A program made the translations under genes and the position numbers. Positions 6,683-13,588 of a DNA stretch of 17,579 nt are shown in pieces (the stretch's first letter is position 1; each line of letters begins with the position of its first letter). Under the pieces are notes generated by a model. It worked only from the letters and a program-made list of their open reading frames with translations. It searched no databases and was not told where the DNA came from. The stretch lies in the NCBI GenBank assembly GCA_022712235.1, contig JALAGW010000133.1:1-17579 (forward strand), read 5' to 3'. Source of the DNA: Brevundimonas sp. (GTDB lineage: Bacteria > Pseudomonadota > Alphaproteobacteria > Caulobacterales > Caulobacteraceae).

Positions 6683-7237
6683 TTAAGCGGCCAGGGTCTC
6701 GCCGCCGACCGGGCGGTTGCAGGCGCACAGCTCGTCGGTCTGCAGGGCGTCGACGACGCGCAGGGTGTCTTCCGGCGAACGACCGACGTTCAGGTTGGTG
6801 ACGTAGACGTGCTGGACGACGTTGTGCGGGTCCACGACGAAGGTGGCGCGCAGGGCGACGCCGTTTTCCTCGTCCAGGACGCCCAGTTCGCGGGCCAGCT
6901 TGCCGCCGCAGTCGGCGAACTGCCACATCGGCAGCTTGTTCAGGTCGGCGTGGTCACGACGCCAGGCCAGCTTGGTGAACTCGTTGTCGGTGGAACCGCC
7001 GAGGACCACGGTGTCGCGGTCTTCGAATTCCTTGTTCAGCTTGGCGAAGGCGGCGATTTCCGTCGGGCAGACGAAGGTGAAGTCCTTCGGGTAGAAGAAG
7101 ATGACCTTCCACTTGCCCTCGAAGGAGTCCTGGGTGACGGTTTCGAAGGCCGAAACGCCGTTTTCTTCGTGGCTGTTGAAGCCCGGCTTCACGCCAGTGA
7201 TCTTGAATTCAGGCAGTTTTTGACCGACGCCCAGCAT
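6683..7237 (-). CDS. ahpC: peroxiredoxin AhpC (AhpD-dependent type)
   Basis: AhpC is a cytoplasmic peroxiredoxin that reduces H2O2, organic peroxides and peroxynitrite. The protein has 184 residues. The peroxidatic cysteine is C57 in DFTFVCPTEI. The C-terminal motif LCACN provides C171 and C173. This three-cysteine layout is that of mycobacterial AhpC, which is reduced by AhpD rather than AhpF, in agreement with ahpD next door and no ahpF in the window. The start ATG at 7237 is chosen for GGAG seven bases before it. A TTG at 7258 would add seven residues (SEWSSS) without homology to the family. It is divergent from katG, which suggests shared control by OxyR from the 270-bp region between them. 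Confidence 0.96.
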   Translation of the reverse strand: MLGVGQKLPEFKITGVKPGFNSHEENGVSAFETVTQDSFEGKWKVIFFYPKDFTFVCPTEIAAFAKLNKEFEDRDTVVLGGSTDNEFTKLAWRRDHADLNKLPMWQFADCGGKLARELGVLDEENGVALRATFVVDPHNVVQHVYVTNLNVGRSPEDTLRVVDALQTDELCACNRPVGGETLAA

Positions 7238-7507
7238 ACTGGAGCTCCATTCTGACAATGTAAGAAGCCGGCGCCGCGGGGAGACGCATCGCCGATGGGC
7301 GTCAAATGGGCCGTGGCGGCCTGGAAGTCAAATCGATGATTTCGCAACTGCGAATAGATTTTTATTATGAGCCAGGCGAGGCGGTCTGGTCGGATCATCA
7401 AGCTTATCCATAAGTTTTTTTGCAGGTCTGGGTAAAGTTTATCGATTTTCCTTCGGTCAGGAACCGGGCGTAGGCTCAGGTTCTAATCTGCTGAACAGGA
7501 GGAAATC
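7238..7507. promoter_or_regulatory. ahpC/katG divergent promoter region with candidate OxyR sites
   Basis: This 270-bp region contains an AT-rich core (about 7320-7450) unlike the surrounding DNA. At 7354-7368 lies ATAG-N7-TTAT, one mismatch from the OxyR element ATAG-N7-CTAT, with the LysR T-N11-A spacing (7355 and 7367). Continuing the same phase upstream gives ATCG at 7332-7335, so a partial four-element OxyR array can be drawn, about 11 of 16 positions matching. A second palindrome, CTTAT-CC-ATAAG (7403-7414), and two ATCGAT sites (7332-7337, 7441-7446) lie closer to katG. No single -35/-10 pair stands out for either gene, as expected for activator-dependent promoters. The katG Shine-Dalgarno AGGAGG lies at about 7497-7502. 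Confidence 0.45.
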
Positions 7508-9721
7508 ATGGACGGACAAGCAGGCGGCCCCACCCCTCTCCACGACCCCAGGAAGGAGCCGGGCGCGCTGCGTTCGCTTCTGGGGCGCACCAACCGTGAC
7601 TGGTGGCCCAACCAGATGGCCATGGACATCCTGCATCAGCAGGGCAAGTCGGGCGATCCGATGGGCGACGACTTCGACTATGCCGAGGCCTTCAAGTCGC
7701 TGGATCTGGCGGCGGTGAAGCGCGATCTGACCGCCCTGATGACCGACAGCCAGCCCTGGTGGCCGGCGGATTACGGCCACTACGGCCCCTTCTTCATCCG
7801 CATGGCCTGGCACTCGGCCGGCACCTATCGCACCGGGGACGGGCGCGGCGGCGCCGGGGCGGGTCAGCAGCGCTTCGCCCCGCTCAACTCCTGGCCGGAC
7901 AACGGCAACCTGGACAAGGCGCGCCGCCTGCTGTGGCCGATCAAGCAGAAGTACGGCGCCAAGCTCAGCTGGGCCGATCTGATGATCCTGGCCGGCAATG
8001 TCGCCATTGAAAGCATGGGCGGACCGGTCTTCGGCTTCGGCGGCGGCCGCGCCGACGTCTGGGAGCCGGAAAAGGACGTCTATTGGGGCACCGAGGAGAA
8101 CTGGGTCGGGGACGAGGGCAACCAGACCCGCATCCAGCCTGACAAGGACATGGCGCTGGAGGAACCTCTGGCCGCCATCCAGATGGGTCTCATCTATGTG
8201 AACCCGGAAGGCCCCGGCGGCGTGCCGGAAGCCCTCGCCTCGGCCCGCGACATTCGCGAGACCTTCGCCCGCATGGGCATGAACGACGAGGAGACGGCCG
8301 CCCTGACCGCCGGCGGCCACACCTTCGGCAAGGCCCACGGCGCCGGCGACGCCTCCAAGGTGGGGGCCAGCCCCGAGGGCGCCGATATCGCCCAGCAGGG
8401 CCTGGGCTGGATCTCGGGCCACGAGAGCGGCATGGGCGACCACACCATCACCTCGGGCATCGAGGGCGCCTGGACGCCCACGCCGATCACCTGGGACATG
8501 ACCTATTTCGACATGCTGCTGGACCACGACTACGAACTGGTCCGCAGCCCGGCGGGCGCCAAGCAGTGGCAGCCGGTGGGCAATCCCCCCGAGACCCTGG
8601 CCCCGGCGGCCCACACGCCGGGCAAGCGCGTGCCGACGATGATGACGACCGCTGACATGGCCTTCAAGATCGACCCGGAATACCGCAAGATCATGGAGCG
8701 GTTCCGCGCTGATCCGGCCTATTTCGGCGACGCCTTCGCCCGCGCCTGGTTCAAGCTGTGTCACCGCGACATGGGACCCAAGGCCCGTTACCTCGGCCCG
8801 GACGTGCCCGCCGAGGATCTGATCTGGCAGGACCCGATCCCCGCCCATACGGGGGCCAAGCTGTCGGACGCCGACGTCAAGGCGTTGAAGGACCGCATTG
8901 CGGCCTCGGGTCTGTCGGTCGCCGACCTGGTCTCGACGGCCTGGGCCTCGGCCGTGACCTTCCGCGGCTCGGACTATCGCGGCGGCGCCAACGGCGGTCG
9001 TCTGCGCCTGTCTCCGCAGAAGGACTGGGACGTCAACGAGCCGGCGAAGCTGGCCAGGGTGCTCAAGGTCTATGAGGACATCCAGGCGGCGTCGGGCCTC
9101 AACGTCTCCATCGCCGACCTGATCGTCCTGGGCGGCGGCGTCGGGGTCGAGCAGGCGGCGAAGGCCGGCGGTCATGACTTGGCCGTCCCCTTCACGCCGG
9201 GCCGCACCGACGCCTCGCAAGAACAGACGGACATAGAGGGCTTTGCGGTTCTGGAACCGCGCGCCGACGGCTTCCGCAACTATCTGCAGGTCCGTTTCAA
9301 CGTCCCGACCGAGGAGCTGCTGATCGACCGGGCTCAGCTGCTGGGTCTGACGGCGCCGGAGATGACCGTGCTGGTCGGCGGTCTGCGAGTCATGGGCGCC
9401 AACCACGGCGGATCGACCCATGGGGTCCTGACCAACCGGCCGGGCGTCCTGTCCAACGACTTCTTCGTCAATCTGCTGGACATGAAGACGGGCTGGAAAC
9501 AGGTGGACGGCAGCGCCGACGAGGTCTTCACCGGCAATGACCGCGCCAGCGGCGAGGAGTTGTGGACCGCCACTCGCACCGACCTGGTGTTCGGCTCCAA
9601 CGCCCAGCTGCGCGCCCTGTCCGAGGTCTACGCCTCGGCCGACGCGGGCGCGAAGTTCGTCCGGGACTTCGTCGCGGCCTGGACCAAGGTCATGAACGCC
9701 GACCGGTTCGACCTGAACTAG
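7508..9721 (+). CDS. katG: bifunctional catalase-peroxidase KatG
   Basis: KatG is a cytoplasmic haem enzyme that disproportionates H2O2 and has peroxidase activity. At 737 residues it has the normal two-domain length, with a haem-binding N-terminal half and a duplicated, haem-free C-terminal half. The distal triad is R98/W101/H102 in FIRMAWHSAGTYR. The Trp-Tyr-Met adduct partners are W101, Y230 (LIYVNPEG) and M256 (RMGMNDEE). The proximal ligand is H271 in GGHTFGKAHG. All residues needed for catalase activity are thus present. The ATG has a strong AGGAGG site. It stands divergent to ahpC, upstream of oxyR on the same strand, with a terminator between. Peroxide induction through OxyR is likely but inferred. 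Confidence 0.98.
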   Translation: MDGQAGGPTPLHDPRKEPGALRSLLGRTNRDWWPNQMAMDILHQQGKSGDPMGDDFDYAEAFKSLDLAAVKRDLTALMTDSQPWWPADYGHYGPFFIRMAWHSAGTYRTGDGRGGAGAGQQRFAPLNSWPDNGNLDKARRLLWPIKQKYGAKLSWADLMILAGNVAIESMGGPVFGFGGGRADVWEPEKDVYWGTEENWVGDEGNQTRIQPDKDMALEEPLAAIQMGLIYVNPEGPGGVPEALASARDIRETFARMGMNDEETAALTAGGHTFGKAHGAGDASKVGASPEGADIAQQGLGWISGHESGMGDHTITSGIEGAWTPTPITWDMTYFDMLLDHDYELVRSPAGAKQWQPVGNPPETLAPAAHTPGKRVPTMMTTADMAFKIDPEYRKIMERFRADPAYFGDAFARAWFKLCHRDMGPKARYLGPDVPAEDLIWQDPIPAHTGAKLSDADVKALKDRIAASGLSVADLVSTAWASAVTFRGSDYRGGANGGRLRLSPQKDWDVNEPAKLARVLKVYEDIQAASGLNVSIADLIVLGGGVGVEQAAKAGGHDLAVPFTPGRTDASQEQTDIEGFAVLEPRADGFRNYLQVRFNVPTEELLIDRAQLLGLTAPEMTVLVGGLRVMGANHGGSTHGVLTNRPGVLSNDFFVNLLDMKTGWKQVDGSADEVFTGNDRASGEELWTATRTDLVFGSNAQLRALSEVYASADAGAKFVRDFVAAWTKVMNADRFDLN

Positions 9722-9731
9722 ACCATAAGGG

Positions 9732-9764
9732 GGCGCCGCGGCCGAGCGGTTCGCGGCGCCTTTC
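9732..9764 (+). terminator. katG intrinsic terminator
   Basis: GGCGCCGCG (9732-9740) pairs with CGCGGCGCC (9752-9760), a 9-bp GC stem with an 11-nt loop, followed by TTTCTT. It lies 11 bp after the katG stop and isolates oxyR from katG transcription. Confidence 0.85.
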
Positions 9765-9787
9765 TTCATCAATGGTTTCGATTGTCT

Positions 9788-9816
9788 TTGAAAACACCAT
9801 AGGTCGCGCCTATGTG
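9788..9816 (+). promoter_or_regulatory. candidate oxyR promoter overlapped by an OxyR-type operator
   Basis: TTGAAA (9788-9793), a 17-bp spacer and TATGTG (9811-9816) make a plausible promoter. Inside it, ATAG (9799-9802), seven bases, then CTAT (9810-9813) is an exact OxyR element; the flanks extend it to CATAGG/CCTATG (9798-9803, 9809-9814), and T9800/A9812 fit the LysR T-N11-A rule. The operator covers the spacer and the -10 element, the expected position for autorepression. Transcription would begin within a few bases of the ATG at 9823, giving a leaderless or nearly leaderless mRNA. The motif is seen; the promoter and its regulation are inferred. Confidence 0.55.
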
Positions 9817-9822
9817 GGGCGG

Positions 9823-10710
9823 ATGCTCCCCACCCTGCGACAGCTCCATTATCTCAAGCTCCTGGCCGAGCACGCCTCCTTCAGCCGCGCGGCCGAGGCG
9901 GCCCACGTCAGCCAGCCGGCCCTGTCGGCGGGGGTGCAGGAACTGGAGAAGATCCTGGGCGCGCCGGTGGTCGAGCGCACGCGCGGCGCGGTGCAACTGA
10001 CCGCCGTCGGGGCCGAGGCGGTCAAGCGCGCCGAGGACGTCCTGGCCCGCACCGAGGACCTGGTCGAGGCGGCGCGCAACGCGGGCAAGCCCCTGTCGGG
10101 CCGGTTCCGTCTGGGCGTCATCCCCACGGTGGCCCCTTTTTTGTTGCCGCGCGCCCTGCCCGGCCTGCGCGACCGCTACCCGGCCCTGCGCCTCTTCATC
10201 CGTGAGGACCTGACCCCGCGCCTGATCGCCGGGTTGAAGGCGGGGCAGCTGGACGCCGCCGTCATCGCCCTGCCTTACGACGCGCCGGGCATCGACCACG
10301 CCCGCATCGGCGACGACGAGATCCTGGCCGCCGCCCCGGTCGGCCACCCGCTGGCGGGCGCCGGTCCCATCCCCGAGGGGATGCTGAAGGCCGACGACCT
10401 GATCCTGCTGGAGGACGGCCACTGCCTGCGTGATCAGGCCCTGGCCGCCGTCAACATCGAGGCCCCGCGCGGCGAGGACGTCTTCGCCGCCACCTCCCTG
10501 CACACCCTGGTCCAGATGGTGTCGTCTGGCCTTGGCGTCAGCTTCCTGCCGCAGATGGCGGTGCAGGCCGGTCTGGCCGACAATCCGGGCGTCGTCGTCC
10601 GCCCCATCTCCGCCGACGCCCCCCGCCGCGAGATCGTCGTCGCCTGGCGCGCCGGCTCCAGCCGCGCCGCCGAGGCCCGCCTGCTGGCCGAGGCGCTCAA
10701 GCTGGACTAA
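9823..10710 (+). CDS. oxyR: OxyR-like LysR-family peroxide regulator with a single cysteine
   Basis: This is a 295-residue LysR-type activator. The N-terminal winged HTH spans about residues 1-60 (LRQLHYLKLLAEHASFSRAA..., HVSQPALSAGVQELE), followed by a helical linker and the regulatory domain. It aligns without gaps to E. coli OxyR at a +2 offset over the sensing region: T102 (VIPTVAP), T131 (EDLTPRL), and H200-C201-L-R-D-Q (GHCLRDQ) match T100, T129 and H198-C199. The position of resolving Cys208 is V210, and C201 is the only cysteine in the protein. The ATG at 9823 is chosen because the HTH begins there and an OxyR-type operator lies just upstream. ATG 9772 would add 17 residues encoded by that operator. 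Its place after katG and near ahpC supports a peroxide-sensing role. Confidence 0.92.
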   Translation: MLPTLRQLHYLKLLAEHASFSRAAEAAHVSQPALSAGVQELEKILGAPVVERTRGAVQLTAVGAEAVKRAEDVLARTEDLVEAARNAGKPLSGRFRLGVIPTVAPFLLPRALPGLRDRYPALRLFIREDLTPRLIAGLKAGQLDAAVIALPYDAPGIDHARIGDDEILAAAPVGHPLAGAGPIPEGMLKADDLILLEDGHCLRDQALAAVNIEAPRGEDVFAATSLHTLVQMVSSGLGVSFLPQMAVQAGLADNPGVVVRPISADAPRREIVVAWRAGSSRAAEARLLAEALKLD

Positions 10711-10711
10711 C

Positions 10712-10739
10712 TCGCCCTACGACGGAGGTCGAAGGGCGA
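10712..10739 (+). terminator. hairpin after oxyR
   Basis: TCGCCCT (10712-10718) pairs with AGGGCGA (10733-10739). Inside, CGAC (10720-10723) pairs with GTCG (10728-10731) around GGAG, with one A-A mismatch. This 11-bp stem begins just after the oxyR stop. It has no following T-run, so it may be a weak terminator or a 3' stabilising structure. Confidence 0.45.
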
Positions 10740-10847
10740 ACCGGCCCCCTTCCCTTGCGACCCTGATCCTTATGTGGGAAAGGCCACGCGCGGTTTTGGC
10801 GGGCCGACGGGCCAGTCATGTCGCGACTGGACCAAGGAAGGCCGCTC

Positions 10848-13430
10848 ATGCTCGAAACCTATCGTCTTCACGTCGCCGAACGCGCGGCCCTGGGCATTCC
10901 GCCGCTGCCGCTGTCGGCCGAGCAGACCGCCGACCTGATCGAACTGATCAAGGCGCCGCCGGCGGGTGAATCCGAGCAGGAGCTGCTGGACCTGCTGACC
11001 CATCGCGTGCCGCCCGGCGTGGACGACGCGGCCAAGGTCAAGGCCTCCTTCCTGTCCGCCGTGGCCCACGGCGACTTCGCCGTGCCGTCGCTGTCGCGCG
11101 AGCGTGCGACCGAGCTGCTGGGCACCATGGTCGGCGGCTATAACGTCAAGCCGCTGATCGACCTGCTGACCGACGCCGTGGTCGGCGCCGTCGCCGCCGA
11201 GGGTCTGAAGAAGACCCTGCTGATGTTCGACTTCTTCCACGACGTCGCCGAACTGGCCAAGGGCGGCGACGCCAACGCCCAGGCCGTGCTGAAGTCCTGG
11301 GCCGAGGCCGAGTGGTTCACCAGCCGCGACAAGGTCGCCGACAAGATCACCGTCACCGTCTTCAAGGTCACCGGCGAGACCAATACCGACGACCTGTCCC
11401 CGGCGCCCGACGCCTGGTCGCGCCCCGACATTCCGCTGCACTACCTGGCGATGCTGAAGAACGCGCGTCCGGGCATCACGCCGGAACAGGACGGCGTGCG
11501 CGGTCCGATGCAGTTCATCGAGGACCTGAAGGCCAAGGGCCATCTGGTGGCCTATGTCGGCGACGTGGTCGGCACCGGTTCGTCGCGCAAGTCGGCGACC
11601 AACAGCGTCATCTGGGCCACCGGCCAGGACATCCCCTTCGTGCCGAACAAGCGCTTCGGCGGTGTGACCCTGGGCGGCAAGATCGCCCCGATCTTCTTCA
11701 ACACCCAGGAAGACAGCGGCGCCCTGCCGATCGAGGTCGACGTGACCGGCCTGAACATGGGCGACGTCATCGACATCTATCCCTATGAGGGTCGGATCGA
11801 GAAGAACGGCGAAAAGGTCGCCGACTTCGAGCTGAAGTCCCAGGTCCTGCTGGACGAGGTCCAGGCCGGCGGCCGCATCAACCTCATCATCGGCCGCTCG
11901 CTGACCGCCCGCGCCCGCGAGGCCCTGGGTCTGGCCGCCTCGACCGAGTTCCGCCTGCCGGTCACGCCGGAAGACAGCGGCAAGGGCTTCACCGTGGCCC
12001 AGAAGATGGTCGGCCGCGCCTGCGGTCTGCCGGAAGGCCAGGGCATCCGTCCGGGCACCTATTGCGAACCGCGCATGACCACGGTCGGCTCGCAGGACAC
12101 GACCGGCCCGATGACGCGCGACGAGCTGAAGGACCTGGCCTGCCTCGGCTTCTCGGCCGACATGGTGATGCAGTCCTTCTGCCATACCGCCGCCTATCCC
12201 AAGCCGGTCGACGTCAAGACGCACCGCGAACTGCCGCAGTTCATCTCCAATCGCGGCGGCGTGGCCCTGCGCCCCGGTGACGGCGTGATCCACTCCTGGC
12301 TGAACCGCCTGCTGCTGCCCGACACCGTCGGCACCGGCGGCGACAGCCACACCCGCTTCCCCATCGGCATCTCCTTCCCGGCGGGCTCGGGTCTGGTGGC
12401 CTTCGGCGCCGCCACCGGCGTCATGCCGCTGGACATGCCGGAGTCGATCCTGGTCCGCTTCAAGGGTGAAATGCAGCCCGGCATCACCCTGCGCGACCTG
12501 GTCCACGCCATTCCCTACTACGCCATCCAGCAAGGCCTGCTGACGGTGGCCAAGGCCGGCAAGGTCAACGCCTTCTCGGGCCGCATCCTTGAGATCGAGG
12601 GCCTGCCAGACCTGAAGGTGGAGCAGGCGTTCGAACTGACCGACGCCTCGGCCGAGCGTTCGGCGGCGGGTTGCACCGTCAAGCTGAACAAGGAGCCGAT
12701 CATCGAGTACATGACCTCGAACATCGTGCTCATGAAGAACATGATCGCCGACGGTTACGCCGACGCCCGCACCCTGCAGCGCCGCATCGACGCCATGGAG
12801 GCCTGGCTGGCCGCGCCGAACCTGCTGGAAGCCGACGCCGACGCCGAATACGCCCACGTCATCGAGATCGACCTGGCGGACGTGAAGGAGCCCATCCTGT
12901 GCGCCCCCAACGACCCCGACGACGCGCGCCTGCTGTCGGAAGTGCAAGAGACCCCGATCGACGAGGTCTTCATCGGTTCCTGCATGACCAACATCGGCCA
13001 CTTCCGCGCGGCCTCGCTGCTGCTGAAGGGCAAGAAGGACATCCCGACCCGTCTGTGGGTGGCCCCGCCGACCAAGATGGACGCCTCCGAGCTGACCAAG
13101 GAGGGGCACTACTCGACCCTCGGCGGCGCCGGCGCCCGCATGGAGATGCCGGGCTGCTCGCTGTGCATGGGCAACCAGGCCCAGGTGAAGGAAGGCGCGA
13201 CCGTGGTCTCGACCTCGACCCGCAACTTCCCCAACCGTCTGGGCAAGGGCTCGAACGTCTATCTGGCCTCGGCCGAACTGGCCGCCGTCGCCTCCAAGAT
13301 GGGCCGCATCCCTACCGTGGCCGAGTACATGGCCGAGATGGGCGTCATCGACGCCGACCGCGACGAGGTCTACCGCTACATGAACTTCGACCAGATCCCC
13401 GAATACGCGGATCGCGTCGCGGCTGAATAA
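10848..13430 (+). CDS. acnB: aconitate hydratase B
   Basis: AcnB is the [4Fe-4S] aconitase of the TCA cycle (citrate to isocitrate); related enzymes also handle 2-methylisocitrate. It has 860 residues, close to the 865 of E. coli AcnB. The domain order is typical of AcnB: an N-terminal HEAT-like domain (about 1-155), the swivelling domain moved ahead of the catalytic core (about 160-370), then the three core domains. The cluster ligands are C712 (GSCMTNIG), C770 and C773 (GCSLCMGN). The ATG at 10848 (LETYRLHVAERAALGI) matches the family start and has AAGGAAGG before it; an upstream ATG at 10818 is rejected. AcnB clusters are easily damaged by oxidants, which fits its place after oxyR, but no OxyR motif is seen in its 137-bp upstream region. 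Confidence 0.97.
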   Translation: MLETYRLHVAERAALGIPPLPLSAEQTADLIELIKAPPAGESEQELLDLLTHRVPPGVDDAAKVKASFLSAVAHGDFAVPSLSRERATELLGTMVGGYNVKPLIDLLTDAVVGAVAAEGLKKTLLMFDFFHDVAELAKGGDANAQAVLKSWAEAEWFTSRDKVADKITVTVFKVTGETNTDDLSPAPDAWSRPDIPLHYLAMLKNARPGITPEQDGVRGPMQFIEDLKAKGHLVAYVGDVVGTGSSRKSATNSVIWATGQDIPFVPNKRFGGVTLGGKIAPIFFNTQEDSGALPIEVDVTGLNMGDVIDIYPYEGRIEKNGEKVADFELKSQVLLDEVQAGGRINLIIGRSLTARAREALGLAASTEFRLPVTPEDSGKGFTVAQKMVGRACGLPEGQGIRPGTYCEPRMTTVGSQDTTGPMTRDELKDLACLGFSADMVMQSFCHTAAYPKPVDVKTHRELPQFISNRGGVALRPGDGVIHSWLNRLLLPDTVGTGGDSHTRFPIGISFPAGSGLVAFGAATGVMPLDMPESILVRFKGEMQPGITLRDLVHAIPYYAIQQGLLTVAKAGKVNAFSGRILEIEGLPDLKVEQAFELTDASAERSAAGCTVKLNKEPIIEYMTSNIVLMKNMIADGYADARTLQRRIDAMEAWLAAPNLLEADADAEYAHVIEIDLADVKEPILCAPNDPDDARLLSEVQETPIDEVFIGSCMTNIGHFRAASLLLKGKKDIPTRLWVAPPTKMDASELTKEGHYSTLGGAGARMEMPGCSLCMGNQAQVKEGATVVSTSTRNFPNRLGKGSNVYLASAELAAVASKMGRIPTVAEYMAEMGVIDADRDEVYRYMNFDQIPEYADRVAAE

Positions 13431-13432
13431 GG

Positions 13433-13446
13433 CGGACGACAGTCCG
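13433..13446 (+). repeat. short hairpin after the acnB stop
   Basis: CGGAC (13433-13437) and GTCCG (13442-13446) form a 5-bp stem with a GACA loop directly after the stop codon. It stands in tandem with the stronger terminator that follows and may add to 3'-end stability. Confidence 0.35.
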
Positions 13447-13453
13447 AAACGCG

Positions 13454-13487
13454 AAGGGCCGGCGGAGCGATCCGCCGGCCCTTTTTT
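13454..13487 (+). terminator. acnB intrinsic terminator
   Basis: AAGGGCCGGCGGA (13454-13466) pairs perfectly with TCCGCCGGCCCTT (13471-13483) around a GCGA loop and runs into six T residues. It is a textbook intrinsic terminator for acnB. Confidence 0.93.
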
Positions 13488-13538
13488 GCGGATGCAGGCC
13501 GTGACAGGCTTGCGTCATAAGCGATTACTCCGACCGCG

Positions 13539-13588
13539 CCTGACGAAGGCCGACATCCACAAGCCGTGATCGGACTCTCGTCGTCAGG
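13539..13588 (-). repeat. inverted repeat over the 3' end of the PepSY gene
   Basis: CCTGACGA (13539-13546) and TCGTCAGG (13581-13588) are perfect 8-bp inverted copies 34 bp apart, and the right copy covers the stop codon of the minus-strand PepSY gene. No T-run follows. It is a possible 3' structure. I see no clearer terminator for this operon in the 96-bp gap. Confidence 0.25.

Noticed and set aside
7238..7258. TTG start for ahpC
   Set aside because: It has no ribosome site, and the ATG at 7237 is preceded by GGAG at good spacing and matches family length.
7457..9772. 771-codon open frame antisense to katG
   Set aside because: It mirrors katG almost exactly. Long antisense frames are expected in high-GC DNA with strong third-position GC bias. 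The product is His/Gly/Arg-rich without domains, and the catalytic residues on the other strand are all intact.
9562..9822. N-terminal extension of OxyR from 9562 or from ATG 9772
   Set aside because: The extension from 9562 overlaps katG and its terminator. The one from 9772 translates the promoter and operator. LysR homology begins at 9823.
10770..13109. 779-codon open frame antisense to acnB
   Set aside because: It has the same high-GC mirror-frame origin, no recognisable domain, and no ribosome site; acnB is clearly the real gene.
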